From a virus: a stretch of DNA of 64,000 nt. Made by a program: the position numbers and the translations under genes. Under the pieces are notes generated by a model. It worked only from the letters and a program-made list of their open reading frames with translations. It had not been told where the DNA came from and ran no database searches. The stretch covers positions 62,001 through 126,000 of the IMG/VR virus record IMGVR_UViG_3300007734_000760; one strand, given 5' to 3'. Each line of letters starts with the position of its first letter. Position 1 is the stretch's first letter. Below, piece by piece: positions 34,482-41,813 of the stretch.

Positions 34482-35666
34482 TTATTTTGTTAAAAAGTTA
34501 ATAAGAGTTTTATTTAACATTAATAATTTAAAAGCAGATTGATTACCGTTGTAAATTGATTTAACCATATTGTATTTTAAATCTACAGCAAACATTTCTT
34601 CATTCATTAATAATGCTAATCTATCAATTAATTCTTTTTCTATTTTATTATTTTTACTATAAAATAAGCTATAATTAATTAAACGAGTTGATAAAATTGA
34701 TGCTAAATCTGCTCTATAATTTTTATCTTTACCAATAATTCCTTTTAAAGAATTTAAAACATATTCTTCACTTTTATGAGTTAACATATCTTCTGGTGAT
34801 ATCATTTTGTCTAATTTATTATTAATAAACATAGTAAACATAGTAGTAAACTCAGAACCAACACTACCTTCTCCTATCATTTGTATTAATGATAAACTAG
34901 ATTCAAACGATTTTAATGATGATATTGAATTAAAAAATGTTGTAATACTTCTTGAGTTAATATCTGTAGAAACTAATTCTGGATGTTTTAGTAAGAAATT
35001 AATACATCTACCATCTACTTGATTATTTTCAGCCCATGTTGACCAACATTTAATATCATATTTTAAATTAACAGATATAAATCGTGTTTTTTGAGCGTTA
35101 TCTATACTATTAACTAAATATTCTCCATTATCTGGATTAGCAGTTAACATTATATGCCAATCTTTAGGCAGTGACCAACTAATATACTGTTGTCTATCAA
35201 TTAATTCCATTACAGCTTGTATAAACCTAATATCAGCTCTATTCCAATCATCTAATAATAATATTCCTCCTTTTTCTTTACCAGCAATCCATTCAGGTGG
35301 ACAATAACTCATACGATTTTGACTTGTTGTTACCCAACCTTTCTTATGAAAATCTTCTACTGCATGTTCATCAATCCATGATGTAGTTGTATCATTTTTC
35401 ATTTCAAATTGACGAATTGGAAAACCTACTAAATCACCTAATTCTTCAATTTGGGCTAAATTTAGTTTAACAAAACTTAAACCTAATTCTTTAGCTACTT
35501 GAATAACCATTGATGTTTTACCTATACCTGAATCACCAATAATTTCTGTTGATACAGGCAACTTACCTCCTTCTTGTAAATAACGATTATTACTTACGAT
35601 GTGTGATAAGAATTCTTTTGCTTCATTAATGTTTAATGAGACTTGATTTGTTGTTTTTTTAGACAT
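34482..35666 (-). CDS. MoxR-type AAA+ ATPase
   Basis: A 394-residue AAA+ ATPase. Walker A is GDSGIGKTS at residues 44-52; Walker B is GILLLDDWNRAD at 134-145; sensor I is likely the Asn in IMLTANPDNGEY. The order PVSTEIIGDSGIGKT, ELGDLVGFP, WIAGKEKGGILLLDD and RQQYISWSLPKDWHIMLTANPDN is typical of MoxR-like ATPases in phages. MoxR proteins are chaperone-like and usually act with VWA-domain partners; the next gene upstream is one. The substrate is unknown. Confidence 0.88.
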   Translation of the reverse strand: MSKKTTNQVSLNINEAKEFLSHIVSNNRYLQEGGKLPVSTEIIGDSGIGKTSMVIQVAKELGLSFVKLNLAQIEELGDLVGFPIRQFEMKNDTTTSWIDEHAVEDFHKKGWVTTSQNRMSYCPPEWIAGKEKGGILLLDDWNRADIRFIQAVMELIDRQQYISWSLPKDWHIMLTANPDNGEYLVNSIDNAQKTRFISVNLKYDIKCWSTWAENNQVDGRCINFLLKHPELVSTDINSRSITTFFNSISSLKSFESSLSLIQMIGEGSVGSEFTTMFTMFINNKLDKMISPEDMLTHKSEEYVLNSLKGIIGKDKNYRADLASILSTRLINYSLFYSKNNKIEKELIDRLALLMNEEMFAVDLKYNMVKSIYNGNQSAFKLLMLNKTLINFLTK

Positions 35667-35723
35667 AACTTTTATTTGTTTTTAAATTTATAAATTAAAT
35701 ATACGTTATAAGATAAAGGAGGC

Positions 35724-36926
35724 CTAATCTACTATTTTAATAGTATTACCCCAACCATTTTCTTTAACTTTATCTATACTTTCACCCTTAGAACATAAAA
35801 CTAATAACATTGGTTTAAGTGTATTTATTTCTTTTTGTCCAATAAATCCATCTGTTAATATAATTAAACTATTGTATTGTTTATTTTTGTTAAAATATTC
35901 AATAAATGGATTCATATCTGTGCCTCCTCTACCTGTAACTTTTTCAGGCATTTCACCACTGTATTCATAAACATTATTAATAGCAGCATCTCCTTCAGCT
36001 ATAGTTATTGAAATACCTGTTTTCCACATATGATATATTTCTCCAAAAAATTCTATTAAATCTTTATTACTAACTGAACCAGATGTGTCTATTCCTACTA
36101 ATACTCTCTTTTTTGTTTTAATTTTAAGAGCAGGATTTTCTGAAAAACGTTTGTTTAATTTACGTCTTGTTTTTTTAGTGTAAATTTTATTTGATGAACC
36201 AAAAAATCTTCTAAAATATGATTTCCAATCATATGATGGTTCTTTTATTTCAAATAAAGTATCAATATAACTTTGTAACTCCGATGGCACAAATCCTCTA
36301 TCTTTATTTTGAGATTCAATAATTGATTTAATTTGATGATCAACTTGTGCTTTAATTAATTTTTTATCAGCTTCAGATAAACTGTCAAACTCTTTCCATG
36401 TTGGATGTAAACCATTTTTATCTCCACTACCTCCTCCATCACATTCTAAACTAGCTAATAAAGCATTTAAAGTTGGACTTGTATTATTTTGTTTTGCTTG
36501 TTGCAGCAATTCATAATATTTTTTAGTACCAGCTTTTAAAGGTAATTTAAGTTCTGGAAAAGTACTTGGTAGTAAAATATCAGGTGTTGGATAATAATCA
36601 GGAGTTAAATATTGATTTATTTCTACATCCGCTGCTATATTATGTAATTCATGATCTGAGTAGTTATCTCTTTCGTTTAAATGATGAAAACATATATGGA
36701 GTAATTCATGTTTAAGTAAACCAATTTTTTTCTTATCAGTATCTAAACCGCTCCAAAATTCTTCATTAACTATCAATTGATAATTAATTCCGTTTTTACA
36801 TACTCCAGCTGTGGGTACATCATTTCCAATTTTTTTATTTAATGTTGATAAAAATACACCATAAAATGGTTCACTTAACATTAATTGTTTTCCTATTTTT
36901 GATAGGTCATTATATGTATCTTGCAT
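35724..36926 (-). CDS. VWA-like protein with metallopeptidase-type N-domain (DUF2201-like)
   Basis: A 400-residue protein of two parts. The N-terminal half has a zinc-site motif HELLH (73-77) followed by HH at 81-82, within LLKHELLHICFHHLNERDN, and then HELHNIAADVEINQ. The C-terminal part is von Willebrand A-like with the metal-site sequence VGIDTSGSVSN (DTSGS at 280-284), a conserved Thr in GRGGTDMNPF and ILTDG near 372. This matches DUF2201-type proteins, whose genes often pair with MoxR ATPases, as here. Whether the HExxH site is active is not known. A terminator-like hairpin precedes the gene. Confidence 0.88.
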   Translation of the reverse strand: MQDTYNDLSKIGKQLMLSEPFYGVFLSTLNKKIGNDVPTAGVCKNGINYQLIVNEEFWSGLDTDKKKIGLLKHELLHICFHHLNERDNYSDHELHNIAADVEINQYLTPDYYPTPDILLPSTFPELKLPLKAGTKKYYELLQQAKQNNTSPTLNALLASLECDGGGSGDKNGLHPTWKEFDSLSEADKKLIKAQVDHQIKSIIESQNKDRGFVPSELQSYIDTLFEIKEPSYDWKSYFRRFFGSSNKIYTKKTRRKLNKRFSENPALKIKTKKRVLVGIDTSGSVSNKDLIEFFGEIYHMWKTGISITIAEGDAAINNVYEYSGEMPEKVTGRGGTDMNPFIEYFNKNKQYNSLIILTDGFIGQKEINTLKPMLLVLCSKGESIDKVKENGWGNTIKIVD

Positions 36927-36946
36927 AACTTTTTTTTAATTTAATA

Positions 36947-36975
36947 TAAAAATAAAAAAGACTTCCTTGGAAGCC
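36947..36975 (-). terminator. Terminator-like hairpin before the VWA gene
   Basis: Coding strand GGCTTCCAAGGAAGTC followed by TTTTTTATTTTT. Stem of six to seven pairs with one wobble and a small loop. It follows the 136-residue gene and separates it from the VWA-MoxR block. Confidence 0.65.
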
Positions 36976-37005
36976 TAATTAATTCTATAAATCTTTTATG
37001 TTAAT

Positions 37006-37416
37006 CTATTTAAAAATATCATCTTCTAAATCCTTTAGACTATCAAAAAAATTATTTTTTGATACTCTTTGTTTAGAAAAAGGTGTAAAAGCATTATTTT
37101 CTCCTCTTCCTCCTTTAGCAATAATTCCAGATTTTATTAAACTGTTAATTTTAGGTCTAAGAACGGTGACATAAGATTGCGCGTTTTTATTTTGAAGTTT
37201 ACTAATATTTTGAATTAAAGCATCAGCAATTTGAATAGAATCTAATCCTTTATCTCCTGCTTTTTCTAAAGCATTAATCATTTCTACTATTTCAGGTGTA
37301 TTAGCATGTAATGTTTTAAGACGTTTAGCTTTTTCTTTATCAGTAATAATTATATTATCACCAAAACGACCTTGTTTAGCTTCAGCAAGAATTTTTTGAA
37401 TAAATTTATTTTCCAT
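37006..37416 (-). CDS. Leader-bearing protein with winged-helix-like module
   Basis: A 136-residue protein. It begins MENKFIQKILAE, a short leader ending in L-A-E12. Residues 46-100 (MINALEKAGDKGLDSIQIADAL...VTVLRPKINSLIKSGIIAKG) resemble a winged helix and align in part with the 296-residue protein at 31206-32096. The Gly/Arg/Asn-rich end may be flexible. DNA binding is possible. It is followed by a terminator-like hairpin. Function unknown. Confidence 0.65.
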   Translation of the reverse strand: MENKFIQKILAEAKQGRFGDNIIITDKEKAKRLKTLHANTPEIVEMINALEKAGDKGLDSIQIADALIQNISKLQNKNAQSYVTVLRPKINSLIKSGIIAKGGRGENNAFTPFSKQRVSKNNFFDSLKDLEDDIFK

Positions 37417-37438
37417 ACATTATGTTTATATATAAATA

Positions 37439-38215
37439 TTATAAAAGTAAAGACTCTGCTACATAAATTCCATGTGCTCCACTAACAGTAATACCACGAG
37501 CACTTAAAGCATCTCCTACAAAATGTACATTTGGATAGTCATTTAATGATAAATTATTATAATTTACTAGTGGTTCAGGACTTAAATACTTGACCTCGGG
37601 CATATATACGCCCCAATCATCTCCCATTTCAGGAAATACAATTTGCATTTCTGTAATAAAATCTTCAATATATTGAGCATATTCTTCACCTAATGCTTCA
37701 AATAAAGAATCCATTGTATCTACTTGAATTGCTGATACTGTATTGCCTTCAGATGTTAAAGCTGGTTTACGAGTACGATTAGGTGAATAATAAGTGCCAG
37801 TACCATCAATTTGTAATTTTTTAACTACTTCTCTACTCCATTTAAATGGATCTTCAATACCTTTGATTTCCATTAAAATACCAAAATTAGTCATATCATT
37901 TCTAAATTGTTCACCTTTTTTAGCATGACCATTGTAAGTAACATCACCATATGTTTCTTCAACAGCTACATATGCTGCGTTATTATTTGTACAAAATGAA
38001 CGTAATGATACTTTATCAAATTTCTTATATAATTTAAAATCGTAACTTACATCAATTAATTTCTGGAAATATTTTTGTGGTGCTTCAAAACGGACCCCCA
38101 ATTGCACACTCTTGCTTTCAGTAGGTAAATCATATTTTTGAGCTAATTTAGCTGAGAAATCAATTCCAGCTTTTCCTGTACCTACAATACATTTATCAAA
38201 TTTTATTTTTCTCAT
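37439..38215 (-). CDS. FAD-dependent oxidoreductase, C-terminal half
   Basis: The C-terminal 258 residues of a flavin dehydrogenase of the type often grouped as uncharacterised FAD-dependent dehydrogenases. I take the ATG at 38215 (MRKIKFDKCIVGTGKAGIDFSAK). A TTG start at 38248 would add MVINGNIKTSN, which is out-of-frame translation of the end of the endonuclease gene. The end, NVHFVGDALSARGITVSGAHGIYVAESL, is the second FAD-binding GD motif. The N-terminal half with the Rossmann GxGxxG motif is at 39321-39839. The two parts would join as ...ETGEIILKD / RKIKFDKCIVGTGKAG..., so one gene has been split by an insertion of about 1.1 kb. Confidence 0.85.
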   Translation of the reverse strand: MRKIKFDKCIVGTGKAGIDFSAKLAQKYDLPTESKSVQLGVRFEAPQKYFQKLIDVSYDFKLYKKFDKVSLRSFCTNNNAAYVAVEETYGDVTYNGHAKKGEQFRNDMTNFGILMEIKGIEDPFKWSREVVKKLQIDGTGTYYSPNRTRKPALTSEGNTVSAIQVDTMDSLFEALGEEYAQYIEDFITEMQIVFPEMGDDWGVYMPEVKYLSPEPLVNYNNLSLNDYPNVHFVGDALSARGITVSGAHGIYVAESLLL

Positions 38216-38216
38216 A

Positions 38217-38843
38217 TTACTTGTTTTTATATTTCCATTTATAACCAAATGCTGTTTTTATTTTACCTTTACAAGCTAAATTTATACAACCATTTGTAAT
38301 TTTCTTATTTAAAGATAAGTAAGCTTCTGAAATAGAAGACCATTCTTTAATAAAATTATCTTGTAAATCATATTGAAGAATAGATTTATTCATAACCCCC
38401 ATCATAGATTTACTTTTCTTTTCACAACTCTCCTTACTCATCTTTTTACCTTTATTAGGTGATATATGGCCTTTTAACCCTTCAGATATTTTTCTTTTAG
38501 ATTCTTCAGAGTGTTTCATTCCTGTAGTACCAGCTTTAACACCACATTCTGCTATATTAGCTAATATATAACCTTTATTTCTTAAATCCAATTCTATTTC
38601 TCTTTCTTTTAATAATGCCTCTTCTTCACTTAATCCTTCAAATAATATTTTAGATTCAAATACACCATTATTTTTATTTACAATATTATGCCAGTATTGG
38701 TTTCTACCATATTTTGATTTATCTCGTTTAGGTATTCCTTTTCCAACATAAAATGGTTCATTTATATCAGGTCGTATATGAATATAAACTATAAAATTAT
38801 TGTTTTGTTTTTTTCTCGTGATATTTTTGTTTAAGTTTTTCAT
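38217..38843 (-). CDS. GIY-YIG homing endonuclease
   Basis: I start this at the ATG at 38843 (MKNLNKNITRKKQNN); a longer frame from 38909 would overlap a 47-residue protein-like frame. The GIY-YIG-type N-domain has FIVYIHIRPDINEPFYVGKG. Next come NUMOD3-like repeats (GMKHSEESKRKISEGLKG, then PNKGKKMSKES) and a C-terminal NUMOD1-like unit (ILQYDLQDNFIKEWSSISEA) ending in FGYKWKYKNK. Such mobile enzymes cut DNA near their own site to spread. It lies in the middle of the split oxidoreductase gene, the likely site of its insertion. Whether it is still active cannot be judged. Confidence 0.88.
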   Translation of the reverse strand: MKNLNKNITRKKQNNNFIVYIHIRPDINEPFYVGKGIPKRDKSKYGRNQYWHNIVNKNNGVFESKILFEGLSEEEALLKEREIELDLRNKGYILANIAECGVKAGTTGMKHSEESKRKISEGLKGHISPNKGKKMSKESCEKKSKSMMGVMNKSILQYDLQDNFIKEWSSISEAYLSLNKKITNGCINLACKGKIKTAFGYKWKYKNK

Positions 38844-38940
38844 CGATTTTTTCTTTATTAGACCAGTAATATTTCTTACTATATTCTCGTTGTTTAAGAA
38901 TACGTTCATCTTCTGTTTGGTATTTTTTGATACGTCCCAT
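38797..38940 (-). CDS. Small basic ORF preceding the endonuclease
   Basis: A 47-residue frame, MGRIKKYQTEDERILKQREYSKKYYWSNKEKIDEK..., from an ATG that is four bases after an ATATTTATAAT motif. It overlaps the start of the GIY-YIG gene by 47 bases in another frame. The sequence is Lys/Glu/Tyr-rich and reminds me of the basic N-termini (MGRxKKYxTxEExLxxKRxxxxKYY) of phage HNH/GIY-YIG proteins, so it may be a remnant or an accessory peptide of the mobile element. It is too short for certainty. Confidence 0.5.
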   Translation of the reverse strand: MGRIKKYQTEDERILKQREYSKKYYWSNKEKIDEKLKQKYHEKKTKQ

Positions 38941-38942
38941 CG

Positions 38943-38953
38943 ATTATAAATAT
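38943..38953 (-). promoter_or_regulatory. ATATTTATAAT promoter-like motif
   Basis: Coding-strand motif three bases before the 47-residue ORF that leads into the GIY-YIG gene in the split oxidoreductase, so the mobile insert may carry its own promoter. Confidence 0.45.
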
Positions 38954-38972
38954 TACAGATCTAAGAAAAAAT

Positions 38973-39299
38973 CTAAGAAAGTGCCTCTATTTTTGATTTT
39001 AAACTTTCTAAATTATCAAAAGGTTTTACTTTAGATAAATCCCACCCTAATTCACCTGCAGATTTTGTATCTCCTGTTGAATTCTTCATAATGATATAAT
39101 CATCTAAATCTTCTCCTAATTCATTTTCTAATGAGTATAATACTGATTTTAATCTATCAATAGGTAAAGAAGTATAAATAGGTTCAGTACTTAAATAAAT
39201 ACTATAGTTATTTATATGGCTTGGGTGGGTAAATTTATTTTCACTTAATACTTTATTAATTTCCTCTTTAATAATTTGTTGTAATTCAGATTTTTTCAT
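38973..39299 (-). CDS. Leader-bearing small protein inside the split gene
   Basis: A 108-residue protein. Its first 20 residues, MKKSELQQIIKEEINKVLSE, are a clear example of the amphipathic leader ending in L-S-E that recurs in this phage. The rest (IYTSLPIDRLKSVLYSLENELGED...) is a small acidic domain I do not recognise. It is inserted, with the GIY-YIG gene, between the two halves of the oxidoreductase. A TATTTATAT motif lies in the 21-base gap after the first half. Confidence 0.65.
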   Translation of the reverse strand: MKKSELQQIIKEEINKVLSENKFTHPSHINNYSIYLSTEPIYTSLPIDRLKSVLYSLENELGEDLDDYIIMKNSTGDTKSAGELGWDLSKVKPFDNLESLKSKIEALS

Positions 39300-39320
39300 G
39301 TTTATGTTTTGATATAAATA

Positions 39321-39839
39321 TTAGTCTTTTAATATTATCTCACCAGTTTCAAAATCAATATCAGTAACTTCCGTATTCCAAATGAAGTTAACTCCTTTAT
39401 CAATTAAATATGAATACCAAGCCTTAGCAATCTCATGTAAATAGTTTGAGCCAATGTGCCATACTGGGAATAAACGTAAACCAAAATATGGTTTAATAAA
39501 TTCAGGTTCTTTTTGTGGATCAGAACAGAATATTTCTTCTGGTTTAGGATGAAAACGAGTAAAGTTATCTACTACTTGTTTCATTAATTCCATTGCTTTA
39601 TCTTCACCACAATATTTTGCTAATTGACCTCCAATTTCAGTATGGTAAGTTAATTTACCATCACTCCAACCACCAGCACCTAACATACCTTCCATTACCT
39701 CTTCAGGTTTGCGGTTATATGGATCTTGTCCTTTATCTATGATTGTGATTAGATCTCCAGGATATCCATTATCTACTAATTTAGTAGCAGCGTTAATACC
39801 TGCTACTCCTGCTCCAATAATTACAATTTTTTTATTCAT
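39321..39839 (-). CDS. FAD-dependent oxidoreductase, N-terminal half
   Basis: The first 172 residues of a flavin dehydrogenase. The Rossmann dinucleotide-binding motif is IVIIGAGVAGINAATKLVDNGY (GxGxxG at residues 8-13) with the acidic end of the second strand at IIDKGQDP. MLGAGGWSDGKLTYH, HPKPEEIFCSDP and the WNTEVTDIDFETGEI strand are typical of this dehydrogenase family. The frame stops right after GEIILKD. The rest continues at 38215. The two halves could assemble into a working enzyme, as with other phage genes split by homing endonucleases, or the enzyme may be dead. Confidence 0.85.
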   Translation of the reverse strand: MNKKIVIIGAGVAGINAATKLVDNGYPGDLITIIDKGQDPYNRKPEEVMEGMLGAGGWSDGKLTYHTEIGGQLAKYCGEDKAMELMKQVVDNFTRFHPKPEEIFCSDPQKEPEFIKPYFGLRLFPVWHIGSNYLHEIAKAWYSYLIDKGVNFIWNTEVTDIDFETGEIILKD

Positions 39840-39874
39840 ATTTTAAATATATAATCTTTTATCTAAGAAGCCAA

Positions 39875-39905
39875 AATAAAAGTGGCATCCTTTTTAGGAC
39901 GCCAC
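39875..39905 (-). terminator. Terminator-like hairpin after the frameshifted gene
   Basis: Coding strand stem GTGGCGTCC / GGATGCCAC (one mismatch) with loop TAAAAA, followed by TTTTATTTTG. A second hairpin (GACCG / CGGTC) lies upstream at 39933-39951. Both lie between the frameshifted gene and the first oxidoreductase half. Confidence 0.65.
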
Positions 39906-39962
39906 AGCTGTCATATTTTATCTCTTTTGAGCGACCGGCTATGAATCGGTCTGCATTTTTAA

Positions 39963-40233
39963 TTAATATTTAATTCCTAAAAACTTAGCTAGTTTATCAA
40001 ATTGATCATAATCCATCCAATCAACCCATAATACTATTTCTCCTTTTTTTATTCATTACAAAATTTTTAGGTGTAATAAAATCTTGTAATTCAGGGTTAT
40101 CTAATATAGCATCTTTAGTACTATTATTCATTATGATTTTATCTTCTTGATAATCAAATTCTTGATTTTCATTAATCAAACCCGCCAATTTCTGCATGCG
40201 TTTAAATTCTTCAGATAATAATTGTTTTTTCAT
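39963..40233 (-). pseudogene. Leader-bearing small gene with a frameshift in an A run
   Basis: The frame from the ATG at 40233 (MKKQLLSEEFKRMQKLAGLINENQ) ends with a TGA at 40021 after 70 residues, finishing VMNKKRRNSIMG. If one A is dropped from the seven-A run on the coding strand at 40043-40049, the protein continues as NKKGEIVLWVDWMDYDQFDKLAKFLGIKY and stops at 39963. That tail is protein-like, with an acidic and aromatic pattern, so I think it is the true C-terminus. It may be an indel, a sequencing error or a ribosomal +1/-2 shift. The FKRMQKLAGLINE start is a second form of the leader motif. A terminator follows. Confidence 0.65.
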
Positions 40234-40249
40234 TATGTATTAGTTATAT

Positions 40250-40260
40250 ATTATACATAT
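40250..40260 (-). promoter_or_regulatory. ATATGTATAAT promoter-like motif
   Basis: Variant with G at the fifth position, 17 bases before the frameshifted leader-bearing gene. Confidence 0.45.
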
Positions 40261-40730
40261 TACATAACCCACTCAGGTTTATTATTTAATTTTTTCCAAT
40301 CTAATTTTTTAATTTTTATTTTATCATTAATATAAAAATTCTTATATGCTTCTATAGTATTTTCTTTTTTAAATTCTTCGGGCATACATTGTGGAGGTTC
40401 TATAAATCCATTATCAGGTAAAATAGGCTCATTTTGTTCTAACCATTGTAATACAGTTTTAGTAGCATGTGATTTACCGTAACGTTTTTCAAATTCATTA
40501 CAAATTTCTAAACCATGTTTAACTAACCATCTATAATGATGTATGGATTGTCTTACCCAAATGGTTGATGGATGGTTTTTATGAGCTCGTTTATATGGAG
40601 CTTCTCCACCTGTTTCCCAATGGGCTGTACAACACATTTGTGCAGATTCTATTTGCATTTTACGAATATGATCGTCTGCTAGTTGTTGTGCAGCAATAGT
40701 AGGATTTTCATTAATATAAAATATATTCAT
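40260..40730 (-). CDS. Conserved phage hypothetical protein
   Basis: A 156-residue protein of a family widespread in marine T4-like phages, recognised from NIFYINENPTIAAQQLADDHIRKMQIESAQMCCTAHWE, YKRAHKNHPSTIWVRQSIHHYRWLVKHGLEI and FEKRYGKSHATKTVLQWL. His, Trp and Cys positions are conserved-looking (CTAHW, HKNHPS), which suggests an enzyme or a nucleic-acid-binding domain, and some databases relate it to pyrimidine-dimer glycosylase-type folds; I cannot confirm that. A promoter-like motif is not obvious before it. Confidence 0.75.
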   Translation of the reverse strand: MNIFYINENPTIAAQQLADDHIRKMQIESAQMCCTAHWETGGEAPYKRAHKNHPSTIWVRQSIHHYRWLVKHGLEICNEFEKRYGKSHATKTVLQWLEQNEPILPDNGFIEPPQCMPEEFKKENTIEAYKNFYINDKIKIKKLDWKKLNNKPEWVM

Positions 40731-40763
40731 ACTTTAAATATAAAAACTGTTTTTTTGTAAGCC

Positions 40764-40794
40764 AAATAAAGAAAGCCCAATCTTTTAATTGGGC
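40764..40794 (-). terminator. Terminator after paralogue A
   Basis: Stem GCCCAAT / ATTGGGC (7 pairs, six-base loop), followed on the coding strand by TTTCTTTATTT. It closes the leader-gene unit that ends at 40847. Confidence 0.75.
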
Positions 40795-40846
40795 CACTAC
40801 TCCATTAATTTGTTTAAACGAACATGTAATGAATATGTTCTATAAG

Positions 40847-41341
40847 TTAAAATTGACCTCTATATTCTTCCATTTTTGTAATCCATGAACTATTAAACAT
40901 ATCACCATTATTGTATAAATAATTATAAAATTTAAAATCATCAGGATCATCATCAGGAAAAGGAAATTTTACTAATCCATTTTCTAATCCAAATTTAAGT
41001 AAAAAAGTATTTGCTACTCTATTGTAGTAATCATTAGTAGGCTCTTTATCTACTAAATCACCTAATTCTTCTGTATGGCCATCATATTCAGCTAAATCAA
41101 AAGCTAGATTATTTGTAAGATCACTATCTAGATTATTTAAAAATTTACTCTCAATAAATATATCGTTACTTAATCTATTTGTCTGATATCCATAAAAGGA
41201 CGATTTGTTTTTTTGAATTCCTATATCATAATCATTTACATAGTCAGCTATTATAGGCTTAACATCATTATACATGTTAGATAGTGATTTAAAAGGCTTA
41301 AACACCTTAATTTCTTTTAATATGTTGATTAGTTTAATCAT
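40847..41341 (-). CDS. Leader-bearing protein, paralogue A
   Basis: A 164-residue acidic protein starting MIKLINILKE followed by IKVFKPF. The first ten residues end in L-K-E, like the ten-residue T4 internal-protein leader. The body (LSNMYNDVKPIIADY..., LAFDLAEYDGHTEELGDLVD, ANTFLLKFGLENGLVKFPF) is closely similar to the next gene upstream (41344-41811), showing recent tandem duplication. No family recognised. It is followed by a rho-independent terminator, so it ends a transcription unit. Confidence 0.7.
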   Translation of the reverse strand: MIKLINILKEIKVFKPFKSLSNMYNDVKPIIADYVNDYDIGIQKNKSSFYGYQTNRLSNDIFIESKFLNNLDSDLTNNLAFDLAEYDGHTEELGDLVDKEPTNDYYNRVANTFLLKFGLENGLVKFPFPDDDPDDFKFYNYLYNNGDMFNSSWITKMEEYRGQF

Positions 41342-41343
41342 TT

Positions 41344-41811
41344 TTAAAATTGACCTCTATATTTTTCTAATTCTTTAAGATGTAGATTGTTAAGTATGTC
41401 ACCACCATTGTATGTACTACTTAATTCTTCTTCTTCAAATCCAGCATGAAATGGAAATTTTAATACTCCAATTTCTAATGCATATTTAAGTAAAAAAGCA
41501 TTTGCTAACACATTATAATAAATCATTACATTTTCATTATTAGTAAAATCAGTATAATCTCCGGTAAATCCATCGTACTCAGCTAAATCATAAGCTAAGT
41601 TATTGCTTAAGTCTCCATCTTCAAATTCACCTGTAAAATCATAATAATAAACCGGGTGATCACCATTATTATCTATCTCTATATTACCTACTACTTCACA
41701 TATATTCATATATACAGCCATTATAGGTTTTATATCTTCATACATGTTAGATATTGGTCTTAAATGTTTAAACACCTTAATTTCTTTTAATATGTTGATT
41801 AGTTTAATCAT
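41344..41811 (-). CDS. Leader-bearing protein, paralogue B
   Basis: A 155-residue acidic protein, the tandem paralogue of the neighbour at 40847. Shared parts are MIKLINILKEIKVFK, SNMYEDIKPIMAVY, LAYDLAEYDGFTGDYTD, ANAFLLKYALEIGVLKFPF and the ending LEKYRGQF. The middle differs, so the pair has been diverging. Start and stop are two bases from the neighbouring genes. The function is unknown; the leader ending in L-K-E10 makes it a candidate internal head protein. Confidence 0.7.
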   Translation of the reverse strand: MIKLINILKEIKVFKHLRPISNMYEDIKPIMAVYMNICEVVGNIEIDNNGDHPVYYYDFTGEFEDGDLSNNLAYDLAEYDGFTGDYTDFTNNENVMIYYNVLANAFLLKYALEIGVLKFPFHAGFEEEELSSTYNGGDILNNLHLKELEKYRGQF

Positions 41812-41813
41812 AA

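Noticed and set aside
38216-38248. TTG start giving MVINGNIKTSN as the N-terminus of the oxidoreductase C-half
   Set aside because: Those codons are the out-of-frame end of the endonuclease gene; the ATG at 38215 fits the enzyme sequence.
38215-39321. Insert in the oxidoreductase as a group I intron
   Set aside because: The insert holds its own promoter-like motifs and a leader-bearing gene, and I see no intron core; still possible in principle, so an RT-PCR test is listed in the findings.
39840-39962. tRNA-like hairpins in the gap
   Set aside because: Two simple hairpins are present but no cloverleaf, CCA end or anticodon arm; they fit terminators.
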